Positions 40,748 to 53,600 of a stretch of 64,000 nucleotides of DNA are shown one piece after another. The stretch spans positions 8,032,087-8,096,086 of the forward strand of contig JAMKCF010000015.1 in NCBI GenBank assembly GCA_023634235.1, in the 5' to 3' direction. A program made the position numbers and the translations under genes. Under the pieces are notes generated by a model. It was not told where the DNA came from. It worked only from the letters and a program-made list of their open reading frames with translations, and ran no database searches. The DNA comes from Pisaster brevispinus. Lineage: Eukaryota > Echinodermata > Asteroidea > Forcipulatida > Asteriidae. Within the stretch, counting starts at the first letter, position 1; every line of letters starts with the position of its first letter.

Positions 40748-42915
40748 ATGGCAGCTGGAGAGGTTACAAGAGTTGTTCACCGATGTGAGCAAGCAAATGA
40801 AGATGGAAAACTAGGTGAGAGACAATGATTGTGTAAAGTTTAGTGTTAAAAAAAGGTCATAGATTGGCTTTTGTCAATGTAATGCTTATTTACAGGCAAA
40901 ATTTTGTAGAAAGATACAATTAAAAGTCGCATGTAAAAGTTTCAGCTGAATACAGTGTCTACTTACTGAGAAAACAAGTGTGATGGTATTTTCACAAGAG
41001 CGTCGAATCTGTCCCTATTTAGCAAGGTGACAGCGGATACCAACCCCATCTCTGGCCTTAGCATTCGAGGGTGGACACTAACCCACAGAAATCTGAGAAA
41101 CAATTCATACAAGGGATGTTTATCAGATTCAAATGTTTTGGGGGTGAAAAATTACCCCAACCATATAACTTTGAAGGGAATCCATTCTTAAAATAGTTTA
41201 TAAATACTATCACTGCTGCAGTGCTTCTCACCAAGTAAATTTGTATGATGGTCATGAATTTTTGGAGTATTTACCAATCTATGACTCTTTCTTTCAAAGA
41301 ACTACCTGGATGAACTGCTTAAGCAGCCTGTCAAAAAATAAATTGAAATAACTACGTACCCTTTCTATTCTCAACAAATACTTTCTTTCAGACCTGTCGC
41401 GCTGTCTGCTGACATCTTTCCCCGACGCAGTTTTCCATCTGACAAGGCAAGCAACTGTTGAGTCATGTGACCTATCACAAAACGAGCTGAAGAAATTGAC
41501 CCCCAAATTTGCCAAGCAGTTTACTCTCCTTACAGGTAGGACATGGCAGGAGAACAATAAAATACAATTTACACTGTATCTTTTAATACAATGTTGTAAC
41601 ACTGCGGGCCTGAAATTTCATCTTTGAGAGGGCAAGACCATTTTAGTTTTTTAGGGGGCACTTCTATTGGGAAATTTTTAAGGTCTGTGGGAAACTTTTG
41701 TAGGGACACCAAGGCCAAGACCAGGGCAACAGAAGCCATGGCCTCATGCTTTTACTTTATTTTGGAAGGGGGACGCTGCAGGGGTCCACCATCCTCTTAT
41801 TGCATTTTGTGATCGTTCACTACATTGTGGTTATAAATACAAACACGCATTTTCCTCTTTTTTTCCCTCTTCTTTTACTGTTCATTTTTGTGAGCACTAT
41901 TGTAATTTTTTTTCGTGGGGGTGGGGCACTGGAAATTTGTGGGGGGCTTGTGCGCCCCAGGCCCCCCCCCCTGGCTATGCCACTGATTAACGTGCCGGCG
42001 CTCTACCAACTGAGCTATCTAGCCTCAATGCTGATGGTCTCTCGTCCATCTAGATAATTTTTTCTTTGTTAAACCCCAAATTAAATAAAATGTTCACAGC
42101 TAATTTCCCTTAGTTAGTTTCCCTTAATGTTTGTGTGCTATTTCCTGCTAAAGTTGAACATTTTTCTTCTTAATTCCTAGTTCTTAATCTGTCTGCCAAC
42201 AAACTAGAAAGTCTTCCGGACAATCTTGACCGACTGATGTCCCTCAACAAACTCGATGCCTCTAATAACTGCTTGAGAGTTTTTCCTGCATCAGTTGTTT
42301 CAAACCTTCCAAAGTTGCAGGAATTAAATCTTCAAAACAACAGAATTTCAGGTAAATGTTTCTTTTTGTGTCAGAAGAAGGACAGAACGAAAGTTACTGG
42401 GGAAAGGGCACAAGCAGTTAATGTGCAAAACTGTGTTTTTTTTTTAAAGAAAACTGACAGTTTGAACAGTTTTCTGCCATTCTCAAGTCATCCTAGGAAG
42501 ATTAAATTCTGTATGGGAATGAGAAAATATGTCCTTGGGTTAGTTCTAGCACCCGTTATGTTTGTATTGCCAGATTTTTTATTAGGAGCCATTTTAATGC
42601 TTCTGACCTGGCACACAATGATTTATTGTTTGCAATCTTTGCTGTGAATGACACCATAACACTTTCAATTTTCATTTTGCAGGTATCAAATACTTTGTCA
42701 ATATTTGCCTTGCTCCATAATCACACTTGTTTGATTCCAATTTCTTGACAGATGTGGACAGCCAGTCCTTAGTTTCAGCTTCTGGAAATTCTCTCGTTGA
42801 TGTTAATCTGGAGATGAACCCATTGTCTAAAGAAACAAGACTACTCCTTCAAAATGTTTCAGATATCAATATCAAAGTGAGTGAACCTGAAGATGATTAC
42901 AACAGCATGGACTGA
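40748..42915 (+). CDS. LRRC20: Leucine-rich repeat-containing protein 20, complete in 4 exons
   Basis: Exons 40748-40814, 41392-41535, 42181-42351 and 42752-42915 join in frame to 181 residues (546 nt); human LRRC20 is about 184. It opens MAAGEVTRVVHRCEQANEDG, parallel to human ARVARKVNETVESG. DLSRCLLTSFPDAVFHL matches DLAECKLVSFPIGIYKV. Leucine-rich repeats follow: LNLSANKLESLPDNL, LDASNNCLRVFPASV, LQELNLQNNRIS, then DVNLEMNPLSKETRLLLQ, which matches human INLRFNPLNAEVR. The tail EPEDDYNSMD is acidic. There is no signal peptide or membrane segment, so it should be a soluble intracellular LRR scaffold; its partners are unknown. The stop codon at 42913-42915 directly abuts a 96-bp minisatellite. 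It is tail-to-tail with CCAR1. Confidence 0.9.
40852..41300 (+). mobile_element. MITE family G copy in LRRC20 intron 1
   Basis: It begins AAAGGTCATAGATTGGCTTT and ends CCAATCTATGACTCTTTCTT. It contains AAAGTTTCAGCTGAATACAG and CAGAAATCTGAGAAACAATT. Confidence 0.75.
41990..42058 (-). mobile_element. SINE family 2 fragment, LRRC20 intron 2
   Basis: The minus strand reads GCTAGATAGCTCAGTTGGTA followed by GAGCGCCGGCACG, the tRNA-like head only. Confidence 0.7.
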
Positions 42916-43661
42916 TGATCTGTCAAGCCAGCCAACCTCCACCCCTCCCCACCCCAACCAAAACCAGCTGGATTATTGACAAGAACACTCCTGAGCTCGG
43001 CATCCATGTTTGATCTATCGAGCCAGCCAACCTCAATCCCTCCACTTCCCCTTACTAACAGCAGATGAATTATTGATAAGAACGCTCTTGAGCTTTGCAT
43101 CCATGTTTGATATGTTAAGCCAGCCAACCTCCTCCCCGCCCTTACCGCAACCAACAGCAGATGAATTATTGATAAGAACTCTCTAGAGCTCAGCATCCAT
43201 GTTTGATCTGTCAAGCCAGCCAAACTCCTCGCCCGTACCGCAACCAACAGCAGATGAATTATTGATAAGAACTCTCTAGAGCTCAGCATCCATGTTTGAT
43301 CTGTCAAGCCAGCCAACCTCCTCCTCGCCCGTACCGCAACCAACAGCAGATGAATTATTGATAAGAACTCTCTAGAGCTCAGCATCCATGTTTGATCTGT
43401 CAAGCCAGCCAACCTCCTCCTCGCCGGTACCGCAACCAACAGCAGATGAATTATTGATAAGAACTCTCTAGAGCTCAGCATCCATGTTTGATCTGTCAAG
43501 CCAGCCAACCTCCTCCCCGCCCGTACCGCAACCAACAGCAGATGAATTATTGATAAGAACTCTCTAGAGCTCAGCATCCATGTTTGATCTGTCAAGCCAG
43601 CCAACCTCCTCCCCGCCCATACCGCAACCAACAGCAGATGAATTATTGATAAGAACTCTCT
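42916..43661. repeat. Minisatellite, 96-bp unit, about 7.8 copies, starting right after the LRRC20 stop codon
   Basis: TGATCTGTCAAGCCAGCC-type unit starts recur at 42916, 43011, 43108, 43204, 43297, 43393, 43489 and 43585. Spacing is mostly 96 bp, with one 93-bp copy. The first two copies are the most diverged and the inner ones almost identical. Because 96 is a multiple of three, the minus strand has a 244-codon open frame of 32-residue repeats, which I treat as an artefact. Confidence 0.95.
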
Positions 43662-43853
43662 TGGGATGCGAACATTTACCCAGTCAGTTTCCCTTGTAGT
43701 TTATGATAAGAAAACAACTTGTCAAAGGATCTATTCTTTAGTATTTCTTTTAGATGAGATCTCTTCATACTTATGGTACTGAACATTTAAAAAGGTTTTT
43801 GTGAGGCATTGAATTGTATAAAAAAGTGATTTATGTAATCAGAGCTATTCTTA

Positions 43854-43859
43854 ATTAAA
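43854..43859 (+). terminator. Candidate variant poly(A) signal of LRRC20 (ATTAAA)
   Basis: ATTAAA lies about 190 bp beyond the minisatellite. If used, the LRRC20 3' UTR would be roughly 0.95 kb and consist mostly of the 96-bp repeat. Confidence 0.25.
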
Positions 43860-44105
43860 GTAAAAGGTACAAGGCTCAAATTATGGCTACATCTGGGAGA
43901 AGTAGAGTATTGCATTTATTTTCATATTTTTTGATATGAACAATGTATAACACTATTAACTGTACAGGTTTTTATACGATTTTAATGTGTAATTTGTTAG
44001 ACTGGCTATATGGACTGTTGTATTTATTCTAAGGTAGACATTGTAGACCAATTTTACTTAAGGTTCAACTTATTAAATTTAGAAATAATTAATAGCCTTG
44101 GTCTT

Positions 44106-44650
44106 ATCCATCATCATCATCATCATCAAGGCTGTAGTTGATCCACCTGTTGGACAAAACCCTCCTCATCAAACTTCCATTTGCCTCTCTCTCTAGCTAC
44201 TCTGGTCTGTATAGTCATGGCAATAATGTGCTGTTATGTCATCTCTCCATCTTCTCTTTTGCCGTCCTCTCTTTCTGTCATTCTCTCATCCACTAAATCC
44301 ACCTGTTGTCTTGGACCCTCCACTCATGGCCTCCCCATCTTAATTTGATCTCCTTTATCTCTTCAATGATATCCTTGACGTATTTTGTTGTGGTTAAGTT
44401 TATCCTGTATTGTTAAAAAGGAACCGTAAGTCATGGTTTTGGATACATTATTTGTACACTCCTTTTCGAAGTGACATTGCTATGTTATTGACGATCATAA
44501 TGTCTTTGTACATGCCAAAACTTCTCCATTCTGCTTTGATTCTCGACATAATTTCTTCTCTCATTGTGTCTCTCATTCTAAGAGTTTGGTCCAGATCTTT
44601 GTAATTTTCTACCTTCTCTAATTTATGGTCTTGTTAATGCAAGTGTTTCT
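44106..44650 (-). mobile_element. Decayed LINE 3' end (reverse-transcriptase C-terminal region)
   Basis: Read on the minus strand, the fragment KAEWRSFGMYKDIMIVNN followed by SLRKGVYK resembles the segment after the reverse-transcriptase domain of non-LTR elements. After stops and frameshifts it closes with EEGFVQQVDQLQP and a stop at 44128-44126, followed by a (TGA)n tail. Only the 3' end remains, as in a 5'-truncated insertion. The clade was not determined. Confidence 0.6.
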
Positions 44651-45165
44651 AAGAACATGTGAAGGAACTAATAATATCAAAGATATCAATTTGAACAATT
44701 TTCAAGACTCATTTTGTAATTATGATTAAATATCCACTGTGATTGACACTTTGGAAAGGTCAACTACCTAAAAGAATAGCCGTCTGCTCTTATGCTAAAA
44801 ATAGATGCCGAGTACTGGAATCTCAGACAAATGGGTCAAATGTCACTAATATGTGGGCGTATAGTCCAAGTTAATGTTTACTTGCGTGTAACAACTGTCG
44901 CCCACAGAGCTAAAATATACCTTGGTGTCTACGTACGCCTTTCAAAATGGTCATGGTGATTGAAGAGGTCGGACAGTGCAGTGAAATGATGACAATTATG
45001 TTTTGGAAGATGAGAAGCAATTAAGAACAAGAATGGTGTGTTGACAAACACAAATGCCCCACTGAGAGTAATCTCTCTCTTGAGTTACCTACCGCTTGGA
45101 CAACATTTCTTTTCTTTAAGTTTGGAGTTGATATGCCAAGTCCTTCTTGAGTTATCGCTCGGACA

Positions 45166-45358
45166 ATGATTGCAGACACACACACACACACACACCCTTA
45201 CCGATGGTGGCTTGTGGGGTCCTGCTATTGTTGTTCTATTATTCCCTTTTCTGAAGAATTCCCGTACGGGGTCAAAGTTGAATTCTCTTGTGGGGTCCAT
45301 TGTTCCGTTGTGTTTTGAACCCCACAAGGACCGGTGGGTGTGCTCACACACACACACA
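45166..45358. repeat. Inverted-repeat element flanked by CA microsatellites
   Basis: A (CA)n run at about 45175-45195 and another at 45346-45358 bracket a segment containing two opposed copies of a TTGTGGGGTCC motif (near 45210 and 45290) and its complement near 45321. It looks like a small foldback element inserted in, or giving rise to, CA repeats. Confidence 0.45.
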
Positions 45359-45447
45359 GAAGGACAAGGCAAACACTATCTGCCCCTTCGGCTTGCTTCG
45401 CCGGTGGGGCATAAAAATATCTTGGCCCTTTATGGTTTATACTTTAA

Positions 45448-45626
45448 GACACTGGCCCAGTTTCAAAGAGCTACAAAACAAAGTTATGCTTACCAGAATA
45501 AGGTTACCAGCAAGAAAAAGACACTCCGCATGTACAATCTGTGACTGGTATCCTACTTATTTTGCTATGCAGAAAAATGTTAAGCAATATTTGCAGCTTA
45601 AGCGGCTCTATGAAATTGTGCTCTGA
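45448..45626. mobile_element. MITE family E subfamily copy near the CCAR1 3' end
   Basis: The left end GGCCCAGTTTCAAAGAGCT and the right end GGCTCTATGAAATTGTGCTC are diverged inverted repeats. GGTTACCAGC and GACTGGTATCCT blocks are shared with the pieces at 12001 and 50877. Confidence 0.65.
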
Positions 45627-45762
45627 TCAATATTTCTGGTTGCGGTGTTAAGGCCAATGGTGTCATTGCATTATCTTGAAAATTAGAAAATGAATTATTT
45701 GTATGCGATGTTTTTTTTTATGTTGAAACAATAACAGTAAGATCGAGATTATGTTTGCACAC

Positions 45763-45768
45763 TTTATT
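45763..45768 (-). terminator. Candidate poly(A) signal of CCAR1 (AATAAA on minus strand)
   Basis: The plus strand reads ACTTTATTGACTG, giving AATAAA in the CCAR1 sense about 1.9 kb after its stop codon. A long 3' UTR is plausible because nothing else coding lies between. Confidence 0.35.
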
Positions 45769-45917
45769 GACTGTAAAATATTTAGAAACTATTTCGATTC
45801 TATTCATTAAGTAGATTATCACAATCAGTTTAGTAAAGCAAACATTTAGATTGGGAAATTTATTTTTGAGGGTAATTGTAAACTAAAAATGTGTAGGAAT
45901 ATTTAGCTTACTCGCTA

Positions 45918-46158
45918 AAGGAGCATCTCAAAAGTCGGGCACGTTTTAGGCGCAAAGAACGTTCTCGTGGGCACACGCCCGCTGGACCGCATCATTGTGC
46001 CGAAGTACAGGAGTAATCCTACATGCATTAGCATTAGTGCATTAGTATTTTGAAAGTTCCAAGAGAACGTTCCAACGGAACGGTCCAGGAGCACGTCCTG
46101 GAATACCTATCCAATCCAATTAGAACATTCCTCCCATTGTGACTTTTGAGACGCCCCC
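45918..46158. mobile_element. MITE with terminal inverted repeats in the CCAR1 3' flank
   Basis: The left end GGAGCATCTCAAAAGTCGGG and the right end, complement of ACTTTTGAGACGCCCC, are inverted repeats about 240 bp apart. There is a second inner inverted pair around GAACGTTC. No coding capacity. Confidence 0.6.
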
Positions 46159-47682
46159 TCATACGGATTAATTTAGTTTTGTCCACTTTACCCCTACATG
46201 AAGAGGCCGAGAATGCGACGAATCCATCGGCTTAATCAAATAGGGGAAGGATTGGACCTAATTTGCATAATTATGATTTCCTTTGCACCTTGTAACTACA
46301 GCATGAACTGACTGACTCAACTACCTAACCCCCCCCGTTTTCGAACAGTGAAGTAAACTTATGCAGACAGTTATCAGTGTTACACGCATGTTTACAGATT
46401 GATTGCCCACACGAAATGGGCAAGTTACCTCACAACTAAATGCAGTACATGTACACAAACAGAAGCAAAATACATAGCATTAAAACAGGCATGATACTCT
46501 TTCTACTTTAGTCTGTTTTTTCCCCGATTTTGTTTTGTCCTTGAAAAAATCTGAGAAATGGTTATGAAAAGACTATTAGAGCCTACACCATGCGCACATA
46601 TAGGTCAGCCCTTCTACTCATAAAAATGTCCTCACGTTTCCCACAAACCAAATACCATGCCTGATTAAAAATGGGTCCCTTGTGAATATGTCCAGATGTT
46701 CCTAACGACAACAACATTTGCATTCTACTTTATAAACTTGAAAACCCCTCTTCAAAAATTGATTTATCGCTATCTGTTTATATATTAAAATATCTCTTTG
46801 GCTCTGACATCAAACTATGACCCCACACCCCCTTTCTCAATTGATACTTCTTAGAATCAGGAAAATCCATTTATTTAGTAGAATATCACAACCTCATCAA
46901 TCCGTGCGCATCAAATCTTCCAATATGTTGTGACATTAGAACAGTAGAACAACTTAGTTTAAGGTAGAACTGGCTGTTTCTAGGTGAATCCTCAAAAAAC
47001 AACTTTATACATTTGGTTCGATAACCAATTAATACTTTTCATAATCAAAAGATATATTCAATAAAGTTTTTCAGTTTTGGACCATCACTGCAAAATTCCT
47101 ATACATGTAACCAAAAACACCCCCCCCCCGAAAAAAAAACCAAAGTAAAAAAACCCAAAGCCAACTATCAATAGGCTCTGACATATTTTGATTATCACTC
47201 CATGGATGAATTGTTGAGCCAATAAAAGGAAAACAACCCAAAACAAACTTTCCAACATCTCATAAAATACATTTGTAAACCACTGGACAATATCCCCGTG
47301 TCAGTGCAAAATTTCTATCTCGCACAAAAATGCTCTGTGCAAAAGCATTGTAGCTCCTCGCATACTTGTGTTGCGTGTACATCCGGGCTATTTACAGCCA
47401 GATACAATGTTTTACAAATCTGAAACTTGCACATAGTACATAAGTGCTATTTCAGGAGATACATGGTTTCTGCACTGAAACAACGATATGACGATGCATG
47501 TGCACAACTGAATATATAGTGAAATGAAAATTCTGAAATATCACAACACAACATTCTTAATATTAACACACATAAAAATATGACAAGATTTAATGTCGAC
47601 TTTTTAAATGAGTGCTCCCTTAAAAAAGAAACGAAAGATGCGTCAACTGCAAGTCAACAACTATAAAAAAACATTTTGAAAG
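46159..47682. other. Probable CCAR1 3' UTR, no other feature
   Basis: The stretch is AT-rich with homopolymer C and A runs near 47120-47140 and no recognisable gene or repeat family. It lies between the CCAR1 stop codon and the candidate poly(A) signal. Confidence 0.4.
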
Positions 47683-50600
47683 TTATTTATCTTCTTTGGC
47701 AGATTTTGAATCCTTTTCCTTTGTACTTTCCGACTCTTTCTTTATCTCAGTTTTCAGTTTCTCTTTGCTCTCTCTGTCTCCATCTGATTTCTTGTCGGCA
47801 AGAGCTTCATCCAGTTTGCCCAGGACTGATCCCAAGGATTTCTTGGAGGAGTGGATGACGTCTTTGTAGGTCTGGGCTTGTTTCTCGGCAGACTTCAGCT
47901 GTTTCTCCATGGTGTAGAGACGTTTACGCATATCATCTAAGTTGGCCACCATACCTAGAGCATTAGCCTCCGATGACGACACATTGGATCTCAGACTATC
48001 TGTAAACACAGCAAACATTCACAATAAATGCTTGTTAAAAACTTTCGAGCACTTGTAGGATGCATAGTACGCGTGTGTGAAAATGCAAGTATTTTGACGC
48101 AATTCCGTTTAAAATGAATCATGTTTCTACACGGTCACCCTAAACTGCATACAGTTAGATATATCACAAGATCGAAGAAGAATGAGAGGGGACCAGTTGC
48201 TCTTTGACTTGATACCTCTTTTGCGGGGTTACCATACTTGAGCGGGTGCGTAGAGTAGATCGGCCACAGGCCTAATTAAAATGTGCCAGATCCTGGCTAT
48301 GAGAGAGCAAGGCATGCTGGGAAAAAAAAATGGCGTGGCGAGATTGATCACCCCTGGGAACGAGGTTGACGTTAAAGTTCACTTCCCTGTGTCATGTGAT
48401 CATGGTTGTGGAGCAAACTGAACGTGTTATTTAACTGGCTGGTTTATCCAGGACGATATGTTCGCACTGGACTTTTTGTCTCGATTGTCGGTTAGTTTCA
48501 ACCAGGTTAGTTTACCTGGGCAGATGGAGGCCAGTTAAACTACCCATCGGATTGGCTAAGTTACAATGGGTTAAGTTTTCCTGTGCTGGTCAAGTTACCC
48601 ATTTGCTTGGTTAGTTTACCCCCCAAAAGCCGAATGCGAACATCCTACAGCGACTCCGATCTTCTCTATCCTCTATGCAGGCAGACAGCTCTGTTGTGAT
48701 CTCCGCACGAGCATCACACCTGAGGACACCGACATAGCTCATCCTCTGTCTGCCCCTCAGCCTCACCCCGTGAGTTGGTTCCCACAGAACCAGTCGGCTT
48801 GCTGGCAATTCTGGAGGTCAGTAGTGGTGTACCCCAGCCCCATCTGGTTGTAGCAATCTTTTTTGAGATCCAAGTATTAAGGACTTACCAACAATGAATT
48901 CCATTTCTTCAATTTTCCGCTCTGCCACCAGCCGGTCCTGTTCACTCTTCTCAACCTTCTGAAGGAGGTTTTGGATGTCAACGACGCTACCTTGGTAAGT
49001 AATCAAGCCTGTTGTAGACTCTTCATCCTGTTTAGACTTGACTGGCGAGGTCTTGGCATTAGCCTTCAGGAGTTCATAGTTACCTGTTTGATAAAAGAGA
49101 ATGACAAAATAAAAGATGGTTTTAAGTTTTGGTGATCATTTAATGGTAGGGTTATAGATTGGTTTTTGTCAACGAAATGCTAATTTATAGGCAAAATGAT
49201 AGAGAAAGATACAATTAAAGTCACATGTGAAAGTTTCAGCTGGGTACAGTGTTTACTTGCTGAGAAAACGGGCCCCAACCCCCAGAAATTTTCGAAGGGT
49301 CGCAAAATTGCATGTTTGGACAATCCTATTACCCTATTATTTTAACTAATATAATAGTATTTTTATCAACCTTTTCCGTAGATTTGTAATTTGAGGATCG
49401 ATTTTATTGTGCACTGACATCTTCGCAATTCAACGATCAGTGTTTGACGAGGCACATTGGGAACAAAAAATGAATGAAATTTGCCATGCATTGCACGCAA
49501 CATACAAGGCCCCCTATCGGCCAAATTGTCAATGTTTGAATAGCGTTACTCCAAGGCTGTGTATAAACAGAACCTGCAGGCATGACCCACACTACACAGC
49601 TATTCCTTACTCCGACTCGTGAACATGTACCGAGTTGGAGTCTAGCCAAGCTTTACATATGAATATGGTAATTTTCAATGGCCAATCACAGCATGCGGCC
49701 TGTTGGTTAGCAAGTGGACTTTGGAATCGCTGTATTGATCTGCACGTGTGTTGTGTGTGAGTGGATGACCAGTGGGTGACAGAGCGTACATCCCCATACA
49801 AAAATGTACAGACCCGTTTTTCTCAGAATGATGTCATCGGATGTTTTGAATGTTGACAAATTTCGCCCCGAAAGGTTATCGAATACAATGGCAATTTACA
49901 CTACTTTAACGCAAGGTTAGAGACTTGTAATTTTTTCCCCACACACACGAGGACCTTATCTATTGGAAAATGAGTCCATCACAAAATTGAATTTGACATT
50001 TCCAGTGCTCTTTAAACTTATTGAACTATGAAGACGATGAGATGCCTAATTTGGGGCTGTACACCTACCTTTAGCCAGTTGTAGGTCAGACATACTGCCG
50101 TTGATAAGCTGTTCAGGTTTACTGCCTTCAGTTTCTTCCTTTGGTTTATCTGTCAACTTGCGATAGCTGAAGATCTCTCTGGACATGGAGTCTCGAGACA
50201 CAACCTTCTGGACAATCTTCCGAACCTAAAATTCAAAAGTTGACTGGAAGTGTTAACATAATGCCTGCCTAAAGCACTAAGGCATGTAACTGTGGTGTGT
50301 TGGTGGTTGAGGGGTTAAGAGCACTTGACTCAAGCTCTGGGGTTTCTGATCAGCAGAGTGTGGGTTTGAGTCCCCGGTCTTGAAACTTGTGTCCTTAAGC
50401 AAGATACTATACCAGAATTGGAGATAATATGCCCAAGATACTATACCAGAATTGGAGATAATATGGTCAAGATACTATACCAGAATTGGAGATAATATGG
50501 TCAAGATACTATACCAGAATTGGAGATATTATGGCCAAGATACTATACCAGAATTGGAGATAATATGGCAAGTCCTTTTCAAGTTATTGCCCGGACAACA

Positions 50601-53600
50601 TTTTCTTTTGTTTTAGCCGTATGACCCCAACATTTACCCTAGGGGTCTAAAAACAACAGGCTTCTGGGGGATCCTAAAACCAATCCACACACAAAGTTGA
50701 TATGTCAGGTCCTTCTTGAGTTAGCATCCGCATGCATGCATGCACCCAGCTCTTTGTTGCAGTCACTCTACGGCCATTCTTTTATTCTGTACACGTTTAA
50801 GGAAAATCCTATTCTTCAACACTGTAAAAAAACACTGTGTGGACTGTGTTATAATGCTCACAATTCTTCCTTTTCAGGGGCCAATTTCATAGAGCTGCTT
50901 AATAGTGTCTGCTAAGCAGAAACGAACAGGATACCAGTCACAAATTTTACATGTGACATGGTAGTTTAGCTGGTAACCTTTTTCTGGTAAGCATAATTTT
51001 ACTAAGAGAGGTTTGCGGTCATACATTTACAACAATACATGATTAAAACTGGGCTACTAACATTTCCAGGGGGGCACGTAAAATGCACAGTTTACTAGCC
51101 TGGTGGGCTACTTTACAAAAAGCTTAAGCGCAAGGCCTGTCCACGTTACCTGTGATCTAGACAGGTGGAGACCAATACTATGTAGGATCTCTTCCGTGTC
51201 TCTGTCCACTAAGTAGTTGGTGTGATTCTGGTCAAAGTAAACACAGGACAGGAGAAGATTGGGCTCGGTCGTCTCTTGCTTCGGACGCCTGGATTTCTTC
51301 TTCGGATCTTTCTTCTTGTCATCAGACTTCTTTTTATCATCAGCTGTGGGTTTGTCAAAATATTGGAAATGTAAGTATTTTGATATTTTGACTACTGCAA
51401 CGGTACACCATGCCTGATTGAAGCAGAGGGTATCCCCCCATCCATTAACACACTATTTTCCCCTTGTACAGAAGTACCCCCCAAACAAACACAAACAGTG
51501 GACTAGGACTTCTAGACAAAAACTACACAACCGTCTTAACTAATTAACCCCCCTCGTTACCAAATTCTTTTGACACACAATAAACCGCTGGTGCCCAGAC
51601 TGTGTTTGACCAGTTATTGGTCTGTATTTGCTGAGTGTGTTTTGTAAACCCAAACTTTTTTTGTAGACACCCATTTGGTACTCTGTAGGTGTATGGCATT
51701 TCGATCATTGGCATCATTGGAAAGATCCGATCTTTCTCTTTTCAATTTTGGAATTCTTGGGTATGGAGGGTGAACATGGACAAATCAGCAGCTAAATATT
51801 AATATAAAGTCGCCATTGGGGCTCAAGTAGGGTAAAGTGCACAGTGGACTAAAGTCGCCATTGGGGCTCAAGTAGGGTATAGTGCACAGTGGACTAAAGT
51901 CACCATTGGGGCTCAAGCAGGGTATAGTGCACAGTGGACTAAAGTCACCATTGGGGCTCAAGCAGGGTATAGTGCACAGTGGACTAAAGTCACCATTGGG
52001 GCTCAAGCAGGGTATAGTGTACAGTGGACTAAAGTCACCATTGGGGCTCAAGCAGGGTATAGTGCACAGTGGACTAAAGTCACCATTGGGGCTCAAGTAG
52101 GGTATAGTGCACAGTAGACTAAAGTCACCATTGGGGCTCAAGTAGGGTATAGTGCCCAGTGGACTAAAGTCACCATTGGGGCTCAAGTAGGGTATAGTGC
52201 ACAGTGGACTAAAGTCACCATTGGGGCCCAAGCAGGGTATAGTGCACAGTTGACTAAAGTCACCATTGGGGCCCAAGCAGGGTATAGTGCACAGTTGACT
52301 AAAGTCACCATTGGGGCCCAAGCAGGGTATAGTGCACAGTTGACTAAAGTCACCATTGGGGCTGAAAGGGTTAACAGCAGCAGCACAGCAGTACAAGAAA
52401 CATTGACAGTGATTCCCAACTTACTCTCTTCCTCTTCATCTGCATCACTTTTTCCTTCTTCCTCGTCATCATCTCCCGGTTCCTCATCATCTTCCATCCT
52501 GTCTTCATCCTGTTGAAACATTTGCATAACTCAATAAACTCAAGAAAACAGGACCAATTAAATCCCCGAATGATTAAAAATCAGCGAAACTGTTATGGCC
52601 ATTAATTTTTGGAGTAATTACAAAAAAAATGACCCTGTGTTGAAATTCCTAAGATTCCTACGACACAAAAGAATAGCACAAGTTTTACCTTCTCTGTATC
52701 TTTTTTGTCATCTTTGTCTGCTTTTTCATCTTTTTTGTCATCCGATGATGTCTTTCGTCTCTTGGCTTTTGGCTCATCCTTGTCTTTTCTGTCTTTATCC
52801 TGGAGAAGAAAAAAAATAATAAAATAAATAAACACATTGTGTTACATTAGATTGCTGTAAATCAGGCGTGTAATTACACGAAGGCTATGGCCTCGGTTGC
52901 CCAGGGCCCAATTTCATAGAGCTGCTTAAGTAAAAAAAGTAGCTAAGCACACTTATATAATGCTTACCAGTCAAAACACCATGTCATATGTACCATTTGT
53001 GACTGGTATCCTGCTCATTTTGCTTAGCATATTTTATTTATATTTATTTATTTATTTAATTTTTTATTTATTTATTTATTTATTTATTTTTGGCGGGCAA
53101 TATATTTTGCCTTAGCAGCTCTATAATATTGGACCCTGGTCTTGGCATTGGTGCCCCTTCAAAAGTTGAAGTTGCTTAAGGACACAGGTGTCAAGGCCGG
53201 GACTCGAACCCACACTCTGCTGATCAGAAACACTTGACGTTGATCGTGACACGCCAATTTAAGATGATAAACAATGTACCTTTTCTTTCTTCTCTGGTGC
53301 GTGGAACAATGCTTTGTAGATGTTGAAGGCAAAATCTCGTTGTAACATCTCATTGAATAACTCCGCAAACAAAGAGACCTGAAAAAGACATACAACAAAA
53401 TTCATAAAAAGAATAAACTACAATAAATACAGTTTTATAGACCGTGCAAGTCTTGCGCATATTCAAACATTTTTGGGTCCCACGAACATTGCTTTAACGT
53501 TTGAAGGAGACAAACTTGCACGTCTTAACGGGTCCCAATATTTGAATATGCCCGAGACTTGCACAGTCCATTATGCATTTCCTTTAATTTATAACTAAAC

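Noticed and set aside
42897..43631. 244-codon minus-strand open frame with 32-residue repeats
   Set aside because: It is created by a minisatellite whose 96-bp unit is a multiple of three, lies antisense to the LRRC20 3' end and has no start context or splice support.
50400..50568. CRISPR-like array of 34-bp repeats
   Set aside because: The repeats are contiguous with no unique spacers, in animal intron sequence, and derive from a SINE.
51785..52396. 203-codon minus-strand frame of 15-residue repeats in CCAR1 orientation
   Set aside because: It is the 45-bp minisatellite read in frame. CCAR1 splices from 52425 to 51343 with both junctions in phase and family matches on each side.
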